NCBI RefSeq assembly: GCF_018334155.1
Contig: NZ_JAGXTP010000001.1
Span: forward strand, 620,001-684,000
Source of the DNA: Devosia litorisediminis
GTDB taxonomy: Bacteria; Pseudomonadota; Alphaproteobacteria; Rhizobiales; Devosiaceae
Direction: 5' to 3'
Length of the DNA stretch: 64,000 nt
Shown here: one piece after another, positions 30,282-39,859 of the stretch
Layout: each line of letters starts with the position of its first letter
Numbering within the stretch: the first letter of the stretch is position 1
The notes under the pieces: model-generated
What the model saw: the letters and a program-made list of their open reading frames with translations, nothing else
Database searches by the model: none
Told to the model about the DNA's origin: nothing
Translations under genes and position numbers: made by a program

Positions 30282-32291
30282 ATGAAACCCATGCTTGTCC
30301 CCAATGGGGGCAGTATCGCCCATCTCGGTGCCACCATCACTGAACAGGGCATCAATTTTGCCGTCTATTCGGAAACTGCCACCAATATCTGGGTGTCGAT
30401 CTACGACGAACAAGATCAGGAGACAGATCGCTTCGAACTGGACGTCCATCAGGACAATATCCGCGCCGGACTGGTTTCAGGACTGACAGCGGGCACCCGC
30501 TACGGGCTACGCGCCGATGGCGAATACAATCCTGATCAAGGTCTATTTTTTGATCCGATGAAGCTATTGGTCGATCCCTATGCCAAGCGGCTGGATCGGA
30601 CTTTCGTTCGGTCGCCGCGGTTGCGGCTGGACCGAGCGGAGGCGGTAGATACCGGGCCGCTGATCCCCAAGGCAATCGTGGTGGGTGATACTGGGGAAGC
30701 CATCATGCCGCGCAAGAAGGCGCCTGGCATGTTCTATGAGATGAATGTGCGTGGCTTTACCATGCGCCACCCCAGTGTTCAGGGCCCGTTGCGTGGCACG
30801 ATTGCTGGCCTGACGACACAACGCGTTATCGACCACCTAAAGTATATTGGCGTCGACACGCTGCAATTGATGCCCACGGCCGCGTGGATCGACGAAGGAC
30901 ATCTGCCCGAGCTCGGCCTGACCAATGCCTGGGGATACAACCCCGTTGCGTACTCGGCAATTGATCCGCGGTTGGCGCCACGCGGGCCGCATGAATTGCG
31001 GCACATGACCGATCTCTATCGCAAGAACGGCATCTCGGTGATCCTTGATGTAGTCTACAATCACACAGGCGAAAGCGACGCCAACGGACCGATGCTCAGC
31101 CTGATGGGGCTGGACGCCAAGACCTATTATCGTTTCGTGGAAGTCGACGGGAAGCAGCACCTGGTCAATGATACCGGTACCGGCAATACGCTGCGGTGCG
31201 ATCATCCCGCCACCCAGCGTCTTATTATCGACAGCCTGCGCTACTGGGTAGAAGAGATGGGCGTTTCCGGTTTCCGCTTTGATTTGGCGACCGTTCTGGC
31301 GCGCGATCCGGGCTTCAATCCCAATGCGGAAATGCTCGAGAAGATCAAGGCTGACCCCGTGCTTAGCCAGTGCATTCTGGTCGCAGAACCGTGGGACCCA
31401 GGTCCGGGTGGCTATGCGTTGGGTCAGTTCGGGAAGGAATTCAAGGAGCACAACGACACCTATCGTGACGAGGTGCGCGAATTCTGGCGCGGTGAAGACG
31501 GCAAGATCGGTGCGCTGGCTGGCAAGGTTGCCGGTTCCGCAGAGATATTTGACTCTGCCGGTCGCAAGCCCAGCCATGGTGTGAATATGCTGGCGGTTCA
31601 CGACGGGTTCACACTGCGCGATCTGGTGAGCTACACCGACAAGCATAATGAAGCCAATGGCGAGGAAAACCGCGACGGCCACAGCCATAACGCCTCGTGG
31701 AATTGTGGCGTTGAAGGCGAGACTGAAGACGAGGCGATCAACATCGCGCGCAAGCGTGATGTGCGAGCCCTGCTCGCAACGCTGTTTCTGTCACGTGGCG
31801 TCCCATTGCTGCAGCAGGGCGATGAGATGTATCGCACGCAACAGGGCAATAATAACGCCTATGCGCAGGACAATGAAATCACGTGGCTGGACTGGGAAAA
31901 TGGCGACGGCGAACTGGTCGACTTCGTCGCAGCGATGAACAAGTTCCGCAAGGAACATCCCGCGCTCACTCACGATCACTTCCTGACAGGTCAGGAAAAG
32001 AGCGGTGTGCGAGATGTGGTCTGGTTGCACCCGGATGGCCGCGAAATGAGCGAAGAAGACTGGCAAGCTTCTGGTGGCTCGGTGCTGGGGATGCAATTGC
32101 GCAACAAAGAGGACGAAGTCCTTGTGTGGTTCAATCGTCGCTCGGAGCCCGTGGTGGCCCGATTGCCCGAAGGCGAATGGGCTGTCGGCATTGAGTCCGA
32201 CAATACCGCGCAGTCTGCTCTTGCCGATGGCACGGTAACGCTGACGCCGCGGTCGGTTCTGGCCTTGGTACGCCCCGCAGCAGAAACATGA
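30282..32291 (+). CDS. glgX: Glycogen debranching enzyme
   Basis: GlgX removes short alpha-1,6 branches left after phosphorylase action. The 669-residue GH13 protein has an N-terminal beta domain and the barrel motifs LDVVYNHTGE, GFRFDLATVLARDP (nucleophile Asp) and VAEPWD (acid/base Glu), then a VHDGFTLRDLVSY block. ATG 30282 matches the start of the conserved region; an upstream in-frame stretch overlaps pgm in another frame and is spurious. The stop overlaps the next ATG (ATGA). Confidence 0.95.
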   Translation: MKPMLVPNGGSIAHLGATITEQGINFAVYSETATNIWVSIYDEQDQETDRFELDVHQDNIRAGLVSGLTAGTRYGLRADGEYNPDQGLFFDPMKLLVDPYAKRLDRTFVRSPRLRLDRAEAVDTGPLIPKAIVVGDTGEAIMPRKKAPGMFYEMNVRGFTMRHPSVQGPLRGTIAGLTTQRVIDHLKYIGVDTLQLMPTAAWIDEGHLPELGLTNAWGYNPVAYSAIDPRLAPRGPHELRHMTDLYRKNGISVILDVVYNHTGESDANGPMLSLMGLDAKTYYRFVEVDGKQHLVNDTGTGNTLRCDHPATQRLIIDSLRYWVEEMGVSGFRFDLATVLARDPGFNPNAEMLEKIKADPVLSQCILVAEPWDPGPGGYALGQFGKEFKEHNDTYRDEVREFWRGEDGKIGALAGKVAGSAEIFDSAGRKPSHGVNMLAVHDGFTLRDLVSYTDKHNEANGEENRDGHSHNASWNCGVEGETEDEAINIARKRDVRALLATLFLSRGVPLLQQGDEMYRTQQGNNNAYAQDNEITWLDWENGDGELVDFVAAMNKFRKEHPALTHDHFLTGQEKSGVRDVVWLHPDGREMSEEDWQASGGSVLGMQLRNKEDEVLVWFNRRSEPVVARLPEGEWAVGIESDNTAQSALADGTVTLTPRSVLALVRPAAET

Positions 32292-33019
32292 TTGTTGCCC
32301 AGCTCAGCGATATTCACGCTGATGGCTCAAGCGCAGCGCTCGATCGTCTTGACCGGGTGCTGGCCTGGCTAAAAACCATAGCGCCTGATGCGATCATTGT
32401 TAGCGGTGATCTGGCCGAATATGACCATGATGCCAGCTATCACGCCATCCACACACGGTTGGCTGCGACCGGGTCCCCCTATTTCGTGGTGCCGGGCAAT
32501 GTTGATGATCATCATGCGCTTTATCAGACGTTTGGTCAGCAAATGGGCTGGGGCGGCGCGCGGCCGTTCAACAGTGTCGGTTTGGTGGGTAACGGGCTCC
32601 GGGTTATCGGCCTGGATGTGACGGTTGCTGGCGCGCACCATGGGGACGCTGCGCCGGTGCTCGACTGGCTTGAGGAGGAACTCAATAGCGGTGGTCCACC
32701 GGCGCTGATTTTTCAGCATCAACACCCTTTCTTGTGCGGCATTGACGGCAAAGATCACAATATCTGCAGGAACGGGGACAGGTTGGCTGGTGTTATCAAC
32801 CAAGCCAAAGACCAAGTGCTTGGGCTGACCTGCGGGCATGTCCACCGGCCGATGTTCACACGCTTTGCAGGGTTGCCTGCAACGATGTCTCCCTCAGTGG
32901 CGCGGGCCAATCGGCTCAAGCTGGATGGCAGGGAACCTGCGGTCAGCGATCCGCCCGGAATGATGCTGCACCACTGGCACGCAGACGCTCTGGTCAGCCA
33001 CGTCGTGATGGTGAGCTAA
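32288..33019 (+). CDS. Calcineurin-like metallophosphoesterase (CpdA type)
   Basis: The 243-residue protein has the two-metal motifs LSDIHADG, VSGDLAEYDHD, GNVDDHH (GNVD where GNHD/E is usual), FQHQHPF and CGHVHR. Family members include the cAMP phosphodiesterase CpdA and phosphosugar or nucleotide phosphatases. It overlaps glgX by 4 bases, so it is the last gene of the glycogen operon. A role in turning over cAMP or a sugar nucleotide in step with glycogen use is a reasonable guess only. Confidence 0.87.
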   Translation: MIVAQLSDIHADGSSAALDRLDRVLAWLKTIAPDAIIVSGDLAEYDHDASYHAIHTRLAATGSPYFVVPGNVDDHHALYQTFGQQMGWGGARPFNSVGLVGNGLRVIGLDVTVAGAHHGDAAPVLDWLEEELNSGGPPALIFQHQHPFLCGIDGKDHNICRNGDRLAGVINQAKDQVLGLTCGHVHRPMFTRFAGLPATMSPSVARANRLKLDGREPAVSDPPGMMLHHWHADALVSHVVMVS

Positions 33020-33025
33020 TCAATT

Positions 33026-33484
33026 CTATACCACCGTCATGCCCATGCGGCGGTAAAGGGCAATCGCATGCGTATTCTCGGCCATCACCTTGAGGTCGCA
33101 GCTATAGACGCCGCGTTGCCAGAAGCTCCAGAAAGTCTGCTGCAATAGCGTCTCGCCAATCCCCCTGCCTCGCCACGCTGGGACGACAGCGAGATCCTTG
33201 ATGAAGCCGCTGGTCCAACACTGAGCAATGCCGATAGGCTGACCCCCATCGTCGGCTGCGATAAATACCAGTTCCGGATCGAACTCGCTGTCGCCATTGA
33301 GCTGGGGCCACCACGTTCCAAATGAGGCGATTTCGCCCATGCCAGCAGAATAGGCTTCAGTCAGGATCGCGTGCAGGACCTCCGGATCGGTCTGCGCCAG
33401 TGACATTTGACGGGTTGGCGCTGCCCACACAGCTGGTTGCTGAGCCCGAGCGAGATCTTTTCTCAGGCGTAACACGCTGTCCAT
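33026..33484 (-). CDS. GNAT-family N-acetyltransferase
   Basis: The 152-residue protein shows the acetyl-CoA-binding block FIKDLAVVPAWRGRGIGETLLQQ, with the R-x-x-G-x-G/A pyrophosphate loop, and a terminal ALYRRMGM motif. ATG 33484 has GGGAGG 5 bases upstream. The substrate is unknown. It is convergent with the phosphoesterase gene (6-base gap) and lies downstream of ureG on the same strand. Confidence 0.85.
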   Translation of the reverse strand: MDSVLRLRKDLARAQQPAVWAAPTRQMSLAQTDPEVLHAILTEAYSAGMGEIASFGTWWPQLNGDSEFDPELVFIAADDGGQPIGIAQCWTSGFIKDLAVVPAWRGRGIGETLLQQTFWSFWQRGVYSCDLKVMAENTHAIALYRRMGMTVV

Positions 33485-33515
33485 GCAGCCTCCCATCAGT
33501 TGACGCAGCTATGTA

Positions 33516-34148
33516 CTACTCGGCGGCTTGCACGTCGGTCAGTCCGCCTGCCTTTTCGATGAAGGCGATAATCTGGTCGAGGCTTTCATGACGCAGTAAA
33601 TCGGTGAAGACATAAGGACGTCCTTCGCGCACCTTTTGGGTATCTGCTTCCATAACTCCAAGGCTGGCGCCGACATAAGGCGCCAGATCGGTGTGCGTGA
33701 TGATCAGCAGGTCAGAGCGCGAAATTGCGGGGCCACCTTTGCGCGGGATTTTTTCGCCCTGAGCGACCGAAATGACATAGAGGGTAATGTCGGCCAGGTC
33801 TGGTGAAAATGTTGCGGCGAGGTTATCGCCACCGCTTTCGATCAGGATGATGTCGAGATCGGGGAACTTGCTGTTCAGATCGTCGATAGCCGCCAGATTG
33901 AGCGAAGCATCCTCGCGGATGGCGGTATGCGGACAGCCACCAGTTTCCACGCCGACAATGCGATCTTCCGAGATGGCCTGTGCACGTGACAGGATCAGGG
34001 CGTCTTCACGGGTGTAGATATCGTTGGTGACCACCGCCATGGAGTAGCGGTCCCGCATGGCTTTGAGCAGGTTCTCACACAGGGTGGTCTTACCCGAACC
34101 GACGGGGCCGCCAATACCAATGCGCAGGGGACCGTTCAGGGATTTCAT
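33516..34148 (-). CDS. ureG: Urease accessory GTPase
   Basis: UreG hydrolyses GTP to drive nickel delivery into apo-urease with UreD, UreE and UreF. The 210-residue protein has the P-loop [11 protein letters not shown] (about residues 12-22), the nickel-binding [13 protein letters not shown] block with the CPH motif, ESGGDNL, and [10 protein letters not shown]. It is the last urease gene in this leftward operon and overlaps the preceding small membrane-protein gene by 4 bases. Confidence 0.97.
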   Translation of the reverse strand: MKSLNGPLRIGIGGPVGSGKTTLCENLLKAMRDRYSMAVVTNDIYTREDALILSRAQAISEDRIVGVETGGCPHTAIREDASLNLAAIDDLNSKFPDLDIILIESGGDNLAATFSPDLADITLYVISVAQGEKIPRKGGPAISRSDLLIITHTDLAPYVGASLGVMEADTQKVREGRPYVFTDLLRHESLDQIIAFIEKAGGLTDVQAAE

Positions 34149-34576
34149 AGCAGCCTCATGATGACGAGTGTCAGAAAGCCTGCGCCGAGCATCAGGCAGA
34201 GCGGGGAGTAAACGCGACGGTCATTGAACCGGAAGCTGGGTTCAGGGGTCTTGTCTGCCCACCAGGCCGTATAACCAAGGGCGCCGCGGACGAGGAATAC
34301 TGCTGCCAATGGCAATCCGAGCAGTGTTAGGGGGAATCCGCCGCTGTCGTGGTCGGCCAGGGCCAGCGCAAGTATGCCGGCGAGCAGTGTGGCAATGGCC
34401 ACGGCTAGGGATGCCATTTTGGGCGGCATGCGCTCAATGTCACGAAAGCCGGCTACGGTCTGGGCCAACAATTTCTCATTGCGGATAGGCCAGGTTTGGC
34501 CAACGGACCAGATGAAATGGGCGACCGAGACGGCCAGCAGGGCGATGAACATCAGGGCAGCGATCAGCATGCTCAT
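34145..34576 (-). CDS. Small membrane protein (DUF3995-like) in the urease operon
   Basis: The 143-residue protein has four hydrophobic segments (about 4-24, 54-75, 80-100 and 125-143) and resembles DUF3995 proteins. Its start overlaps the ureF stop and its stop overlaps the ureG start, 4 bases each, so it is made in step with nickel-insertion proteins. No function is established. Roles in nickel, urea or ammonia movement across the membrane are possible from context but unproven. Confidence 0.8.
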   Translation of the reverse strand: MSMLIAALMFIALLAVSVAHFIWSVGQTWPIRNEKLLAQTVAGFRDIERMPPKMASLAVAIATLLAGILALALADHDSGGFPLTLLGLPLAAVFLVRGALGYTAWWADKTPEPSFRFNDRRVYSPLCLMLGAGFLTLVIMRLL

Positions 34577-35235
34577 GAACGAAAAATCCTCGTTGTCTGC
34601 GTTTCGTGGGCCATTTGAGCAATATCAGCGGCGTATGCCACTGCGCCAATATCATCGCGTGCGGCATGCTGGCACAGCGTGGCCATGCTGGCGATAATCG
34701 GCTCGAGGGTGGCCATGATGGAGAGGCCATCGGTCTGTCCAATGGGCACCAGCCGGACGGCGACTGAGATCTGGCTGTGCACGGTGGCCGTGAGATAGCC
34801 AAGCAGCGTGGCCTCGAGATTTATGGCGTGGCCTGCAGCGATAGCGCCCACCGCTATAGGGTATGGACAGGGGTGTGGCAGGTTGTCGAGCACTGGAGTA
34901 GGCCATGCCTTTGCGGCGGCAGCGAAAGCGGCGCCGGTAGTGGTGGTTTCCTCGTGCCTTTCACGTGCCGGGGTTAAAGCCAGGCAGAGGTCTGCCAATT
35001 CCTGCAACTCGGCAGCATCGGACGCCGCGCGATGGGCATGGGCCAGCAGAATGGCGTCGGTGCGCAAACCGCCATGGGCGAGAACGCCCTCTACCCATTG
35101 CTCGGTGGTGCCACGGTCGTGCACAACGCCGTTGGCTATTGCGGTTTCCAAACCCGCAGACCAGGCGAAGGCCCCCACGGGAAAGGCCGGTGAAAGCCAG
35201 GTTAGCAGTTTTTGCAGGTCGGAATGGGCTGTCAT
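34573..35235 (-). CDS. ureF: Urease accessory protein UreF
   Basis: UreF bridges UreD and UreG in the urease activation complex. The 220-residue all-helical protein shows [21 protein letters not shown] at the N-terminus and [15 protein letters not shown] near the C-terminus, both conserved in the family. It overlaps ureE upstream by 4 bases and the DUF3995-like gene downstream by 4 bases. Confidence 0.96.
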   Translation of the reverse strand: MTAHSDLQKLLTWLSPAFPVGAFAWSAGLETAIANGVVHDRGTTEQWVEGVLAHGGLRTDAILLAHAHRAASDAAELQELADLCLALTPARERHEETTTTGAAFAAAAKAWPTPVLDNLPHPCPYPIAVGAIAAGHAINLEATLLGYLTATVHSQISVAVRLVPIGQTDGLSIMATLEPIIASMATLCQHAARDDIGAVAYAADIAQMAHETQTTRIFRS

Positions 35236-35696
35236 CGGGCGAGGAGCGCGTGGCCGGTATCGGCATGGCTGTGATAGGCGCCGTGTTCGGCGAAAAACGG
35301 TTCGGTGACATCAGTGATGTCGGCGCCAAGTCCCTCCAGCATGGTCTTGAGCACATGATCGCGCTTGATCAGGATGCGGGCCTCTTCGAGCTGGGCCGAG
35401 GTATGGCGATTGCCGATATGCCAGGCCAGACGGACCAGATGGGCTGGTGAGCTGGCGCGGATTTGGTAAAGCAGCTCTGGCGCGGCCAAAATGGCGATGA
35501 TGCGACCATCTTCCAGTTCAAGCGCCCCATTATGTTCAAGGGTGACTGTGGCAGGGAAATCGACCATCACCTCGGTGCCTTCTGCACAGGTCAGCAATTT
35601 GCGGCGCAGACGTCGCTCGTCATGGGCGAGAGTTATGCTGTCGATTGGTGCGCCGCGGTCGTGACTGGCGGGCAGGTGCGAAACGGCACGGAGCAT
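35232..35696 (-). CDS. ureE: Urease accessory nickel chaperone UreE
   Basis: The 154-residue protein has the N-terminal peptide-binding domain ([21 protein letters not shown]) and the metal-binding domain with [13 protein letters not shown], containing the conserved nickel His. The short tail [12 protein letters not shown] adds further histidines, though it is not a long His tail. ATG 35696 is preceded by GAGGAAT. It supplies nickel to UreG. It is separated from ureC by four unrelated genes on the same strand. Confidence 0.94.
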   Translation of the reverse strand: MLRAVSHLPASHDRGAPIDSITLAHDERRLRRKLLTCAEGTEVMVDFPATVTLEHNGALELEDGRIIAILAAPELLYQIRASSPAHLVRLAWHIGNRHTSAQLEEARILIKRDHVLKTMLEGLGADITDVTEPFFAEHGAYHSHADTGHALLAR

Positions 35697-35761
35697 AGGG
35701 TATTCCTCGGGACGGACCCGGTTTTCAAAGGCTTCCCAACCTTGGCTGGCACCCTAGCGGG

Positions 35762-36349
35762 TCACGCGTTGATATAGAAGAGCCTGGTGATCCAAGAGAG
35801 CTGATAAGCGAGGTGCAGTAGCACGATACCGAGATGAATTTTGCGATCGGCTGTCCAGACGGCGACGCCGCACAGGACTAAACCAACAGGCACCTGAACG
35901 TAATAATGGAGCCCGAAAAGCTCCCAATTAGTGGGTCCCTTGAGCAAGGAGTCGATGATGTCAAAAACGAAAGTGGCAGCGAACAGGCCAAAGAACCAGC
36001 CGCGTCGCTTCATGAAGAAATCTTCGTAGCCATCATACTCGTAGATCGGGTCTGGAAACAGCAAGGTGGCGAGCAGGAACAGCACGATGGTGTAGACGAT
36101 CAGAAAAAAGAAGATGCCGAAATGCCAATCGGTGAGCTGAAACAGCGCAAATTGCCACCACCAGAAGTGGATCAGTTCGAGCAGGATCGAGCCAACCCAG
36201 AGCAGGTGAATGCTCGACAAGCTGGCGCGATTGGGATGCTGTACCAGCCCGGCTACCCCCATCAGCAGTCGGGTTATCGCAAGGCCGATGACCATGCCCA
36301 TAACGATTCGGATATGGGGGAATAGTTCGGGGGTGAACGGGGCTTCCAT
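35762..36349 (-). CDS. Hypothetical integral membrane protein
   Basis: I do not recognise this 195-residue protein. It has about six hydrophobic segments: near 15-35, 47-67, 76-100, 118-138, 150-165 and 172-192. A charged DPIYEYDGYEDFFMKRRG loop follows the third segment. It begins 3 bases after the stop of the MliC-like gene and ends 65 bases before ureE, so it is co-transcribed with them. No function is proposed. Confidence 0.7.
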   Translation of the reverse strand: MEAPFTPELFPHIRIVMGMVIGLAITRLLMGVAGLVQHPNRASLSSIHLLWVGSILLELIHFWWWQFALFQLTDWHFGIFFFLIVYTIVLFLLATLLFPDPIYEYDGYEDFFMKRRGWFFGLFAATFVFDIIDSLLKGPTNWELFGLHYYVQVPVGLVLCGVAVWTADRKIHLGIVLLHLAYQLSWITRLFYINA

Positions 36350-36352
36350 GGA

Positions 36353-36739
36353 TTAGGGGATATCGTTGACTTCGGTGCAGGTGAGAACGGGTTCGGCGTC
36401 CTCCGGCATGGTGGCGTCGTAGAGCGCAGCTTCGGCGCCCTTGGTCCACCACACCCATTTGCCGGCCGCATATCGCGCGCCAGAGCCCGAGATCACCGCT
36501 GCCATGACCATCGGCTCGGGTTCATCGGCCAGTGGCACAATGGCCAAAAAGTTCGGTGCAGCATTGAGATAGACAACCCTGGTGAACGCTTCGGTAGCGC
36601 AGTCATAGCGCACCACGCGCTGTTCAAATTCGCCGGACTGCGTGGTGATGGTCAGTTCGAGACTGGTCTGGGTTGCCAGAGCGGCGCCAGGCAGTAGCAG
36701 GGACGCGGTGACGGCGGCGGTAATGAATCGAGCTGACAT
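36353..36739 (-). CDS. Secreted MliC-family lysozyme inhibitor-like protein
   Basis: The 128-residue protein has a signal peptide (cleavage near GAALA) and then one small domain. YDCATEAF, VVYLN and SGSGARYAAGKWVWWTKGAEAALYD match the layout of MliC/PliC-type lysozyme inhibitors, whose SGxxY and WWTKG-like loops block the lysozyme active site. Two cysteines could form the usual disulfide. There is no lipobox, so it should be periplasmic and soluble. Assignment is by pattern only. Confidence 0.75.
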   Translation of the reverse strand: MSARFITAAVTASLLLPGAALATQTSLELTITTQSGEFEQRVVRYDCATEAFTRVVYLNAAPNFLAIVPLADEPEPMVMAAVISGSGARYAAGKWVWWTKGAEAALYDATMPEDAEPVLTCTEVNDIP

Positions 36740-36782
36740 GACGTGTTCTCCATTTCGGGCGCAGGCGTATCGGCAGCGAGGT

Positions 36783-37079
36783 TCAGATGGTGTCGACGTG
36801 GTCGGGATGGATGATCTCTACACGTGTGGAGAGAACATAGGGTTTGATCGCTTCGCTGAAGGTGGCGATATGGGGCGCTGCCAGATGGCGGTCAAATGTT
36901 TCGCGGCTGTCCCATTGTTCAAGACAAACCAGCCGATCTGGGTCTGTGACGCTGGCGTGCAGATCGTAGAGCAGGCAGCCAGGTTCACGCCGCGCTGTAT
37001 CAATAGCGATATAGGCCGCAGCAACAAAGGCTTCGATGGTTCCCGGCCGAATGCGGAACGTTGCGGCGACGTATATCAA
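36783..37079 (-). CDS. Antibiotic biosynthesis monooxygenase (ABM)-domain protein
   Basis: This 98-residue protein fits a single ABM ferredoxin-like domain: IYVAATFRIRPG at the start, EPGCLLYDLHASVTDPDRLVCLEQWDS in the middle and HLAAPHIATFSEAIKPY at the end. Start TTG 37079 is chosen because GGAGAT lies 5 bases upstream and the domain begins at once; a 31-residue upstream extension is not domain-like. Relatives act as quinol monooxygenases or (4S)-4-hydroxy-pentanedione modifiers (YgiN/LsrG type). The substrate is unknown. Confidence 0.82.
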   Translation of the reverse strand: MIYVAATFRIRPGTIEAFVAAAYIAIDTARREPGCLLYDLHASVTDPDRLVCLEQWDSRETFDRHLAAPHIATFSEAIKPYVLSTRVEIIHPDHVDTI

Positions 37080-37184
37080 GCCTGATCTCCAATGCGATCC
37101 TGAGGCGTTAGTCTGACACTGCCGGCGGCGCCAGACTAGGTAGGGGGATAACAAAAGCGGCGTGCCTGCCAAAATGGTTTGACA

Positions 37185-38072
37185 CTATCCGGCACGCGTC
37201 ATGAGATAGAGCATGCCGGGGATGGGTCTGTCCCGCTCCTGGCGAATAGGATGTGAGAGCCGCTCGCGAATGGCGAAGCCATGATTGTCCGCCTGTCGTT
37301 CAACGTAACGCTGGGGATGCGCAAAGCGACCGCTTGAGCGCAAGACGATTTCCTCGCCCGGTTCGTCCTCTACCGAAAAAACGAAGAGGCCTTTGGCCCC
37401 AAGAATCTTCGCAACACTGGCGAATGTGGCTTCCAGTGGCCCGACATAGACGAAGACATCGGCTGCCGTGACCAAATCATAGGGGCCGGCCAGTGCATTG
37501 TCGGTAGCCAGAATGTCGCGCGTGTCGCCGGTGCGCAAATGGCGATAGATGCCTCTTTCATGCGCCTTGCGGGTCATTTTGGGGGCGATGTCGATACCGT
37601 CCATAGTCGTTACGACGTTCGCGAGCGTCGCGCCGACCAAACCCGTGCCGCACCCTAGATCAAGCATGGTTTTGAAGGGCCCGCGGTCGGCCAGCAAGTC
37701 TGCGATGACCTGAGGAATGCGATAGCCCAGCGTATCGGTGAGATGGCCGTCAAACTGATCGGCATAGGTGTCGAACAGGTCCGCCACGTAGCCTGCCGCG
37801 CGCCTGTCGGCCTGCCCGGAGAGGGCTGCGAGCATATGGGCGGCGTAGCGATCATAAGGGACGATGGCGAGGGCCGTGGCGAAGCTTTGTCTGGCCAGGT
37901 CAGTCTCGCCCAGATCCAGCTGTGCCTTGCCAAGGCCGCGCCAGGCCGCACTTTCCTTGGGTCGCAGCCCCAGCGCCTGCTCAAACAACGCCTTGGCGTC
38001 GGCAGGCTGATTGTCGCTCAGACACGCTTCGCCGCGCCTGAGCAGGCTTTCGGCCGATTGTTCTGTCGACAT
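37185..38072 (-). CDS. TPR-containing SAM-dependent methyltransferase
   Basis: The 295-residue protein begins with tetratricopeptide repeats (about 1-75, with ALFEQALGLRPKESAAWRGLGKAQLDLGE). A class I methyltransferase domain follows, with the SAM motif LDLGCGTGLVG near residue 140. The C-terminal block SGRFAHPQRYVE resembles predicted TPR methyltransferases of alphaproteobacteria. ATG 38072 has GGAG 8 bases upstream. It lies 54 bases after ureC on the same strand. The substrate is unknown. Confidence 0.83.
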   Translation of the reverse strand: MSTEQSAESLLRRGEACLSDNQPADAKALFEQALGLRPKESAAWRGLGKAQLDLGETDLARQSFATALAIVPYDRYAAHMLAALSGQADRRAAGYVADLFDTYADQFDGHLTDTLGYRIPQVIADLLADRGPFKTMLDLGCGTGLVGATLANVVTTMDGIDIAPKMTRKAHERGIYRHLRTGDTRDILATDNALAGPYDLVTAADVFVYVGPLEATFASVAKILGAKGLFVFSVEDEPGEEIVLRSSGRFAHPQRYVERQADNHGFAIRERLSHPIRQERDRPIPGMLYLMTRAG

Positions 38073-38126
38073 TGTCAGGTCTCCGCAGCGGCCCGTGCTC
38101 GGTTGGTCGCTCGCTTGCAACGCTGA

Positions 38127-39836
38127 CTAGAACAGAAAATAGCGCTGCGCCATGGGCAACTCGGTGGCAGGTTCGCAGGTGAGCAATTCACCATCAGCGC
38201 GCACCTCATAGGTTTCGGGGTCGACGGCTATCTCGGGCGTCGCCGAATTGTGGACCATGGCAGCTTTGCCGATACCGCTTCGCGTGTTGCTCACAGGCAG
38301 CAGCTGCTTGTCGATCCCCAGCTTGTCGCGCAGGCCATCATCATAGGCGGCCTGGGAGACAAACGTGACAGAGGAGCGCGTCAGAAGCTTGCCGAACGAC
38401 GCGAACATAGGGCGATAGTGCATGGGCTGGGGCGTGGGGATCGACGCATTCGGATCACCCATGGGCGCTGCAGCAATCGAGCCGCCCAGCAGGATCATCT
38501 CGGGCTTCACCCCGAAAAAGGCCGGGTGCCACAATACAAGGTCGGCGCGTTTGCCAACGGCGATGGAGCCGATATGCTGGCTCATGCCGTGCGCGATGGC
38601 TGGATTGATGGTGTATTTGGCAATGTAGCGTTTGACGCGGAAATTGTCGTTCTCGCCGCTTTCCTCAGACAGGCGTCCGCGCTGGCGCTTCATCTTGTCG
38701 GCCGTCTGCCAGGTACGGATCAGCACTTCGCCCACCCGCCCCATGGCTTGGCTATCCGAAGAAATCACCGACAGTGCCCCCATATCGTGAAGGATGTCCT
38801 CGGCGGCGATGGTCTCCTTGCGAATGCGGCTTTCAGCAAAAGCCACATCCTCAGGGATCGACTGGTCAAGGTGGTGGCAGACCATGAGCATGTCGAGATG
38901 CTCGGCAATGGTATTGACCGTGTAGGGGCGCGTCGGATTGGTCGAGGAGGGGATAACGTTGGGAAGCCCTGCAACGCGCAAAATATCGGGCGCATGGCCG
39001 CCACCGGCGCCTTCGGTGTGGAAGGCGTGGATGGTTCGGCCCTTGAAGGCGGCGATGGTGTCTTCGACAAAACCGCTCTCATTGAGCGTGTCGGTGTGGA
39101 TCATCACCTGCACGTCGTAGTCATCGGCTACGCTAAGGCAATTGTCGATCGCGGCGGGCGTGGTGCCCCAGTCCTCGTGCAATTTGAGGCAGGAAGCACC
39201 AGCCAGTACCATTTCAGCAAGCGGCGCGGGCATGGATGCATTGCCCTTGCCGGCCAAAGCCAGGTTCATCGGAAAGCCGTCAAAACTCTCGATCATGCGC
39301 TGGATGTGCCAAGCGCCGGTACAAGTGGTCGCCAGTGTCCCGTGAGCGGGGCCGCTGCCGCCGCCCAACATGGTAGTGACGCCGCTCATCAGCGCTTCTT
39401 CGATCTGCTGGGGGGCGATGAAATGAATATGGGCGTCCATGCCCCCGGCGGTCAGGATGCGTCCTTCCCCGGCGATAGCCTCGGTGGAGGGGCCGATGAT
39501 GATGTTGACGCCGGGCTGGGTATCGGGATTGCCTGCCTTGCCGATGGCCGCGATCTTGCCGTCCTTGAGTCCGACGTCTGCCTTGTAGATGCCGGTCGCG
39601 TCGACAATCAGGGCATTGGTGATCACCGTATCAACGGCACCTTCTGCACGGGTGCGCTGACTCTGGCCCATGCCGTCGCGTATGACCTTGCCGCCACCAA
39701 ATTTCACCTCTTCGCCATAGGTGGTGAAGTCGTTCTCCACCTCAATGAACAGCTCGGTATCGGCCAGGCGAACCTTGTCGCCGGTGGTTGGGCCATACAT
39801 GTCGGCATAGGTGGCGCGCGAGATACGAGCGGGCAT
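38127..39836 (-). CDS. ureC: Urease alpha subunit
   Basis: UreC holds the di-nickel centre that hydrolyses urea to ammonia and carbamate. The 569-residue protein has the nickel ligand block [12 protein letters not shown], the carbamylated lysine in [10 protein letters not shown] (Lys218), [12 protein letters not shown], the [13 protein letters not shown] block and the flap His in MVCHHLD. All key residues look intact. Order on the minus strand is ureD-ureA-ureB-orf-ureC. Confidence 0.98.
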   Translation of the reverse strand: MPARISRATYADMYGPTTGDKVRLADTELFIEVENDFTTYGEEVKFGGGKVIRDGMGQSQRTRAEGAVDTVITNALIVDATGIYKADVGLKDGKIAAIGKAGNPDTQPGVNIIIGPSTEAIAGEGRILTAGGMDAHIHFIAPQQIEEALMSGVTTMLGGGSGPAHGTLATTCTGAWHIQRMIESFDGFPMNLALAGKGNASMPAPLAEMVLAGASCLKLHEDWGTTPAAIDNCLSVADDYDVQVMIHTDTLNESGFVEDTIAAFKGRTIHAFHTEGAGGGHAPDILRVAGLPNVIPSSTNPTRPYTVNTIAEHLDMLMVCHHLDQSIPEDVAFAESRIRKETIAAEDILHDMGALSVISSDSQAMGRVGEVLIRTWQTADKMKRQRGRLSEESGENDNFRVKRYIAKYTINPAIAHGMSQHIGSIAVGKRADLVLWHPAFFGVKPEMILLGGSIAAAPMGDPNASIPTPQPMHYRPMFASFGKLLTRSSVTFVSQAAYDDGLRDKLGIDKQLLPVSNTRSGIGKAAMVHNSATPEIAVDPETYEVRADGELLTCEPATELPMAQRYFLF

Positions 39837-39859
39837 GGTGTCCTCGTTCAGATGCAGCC

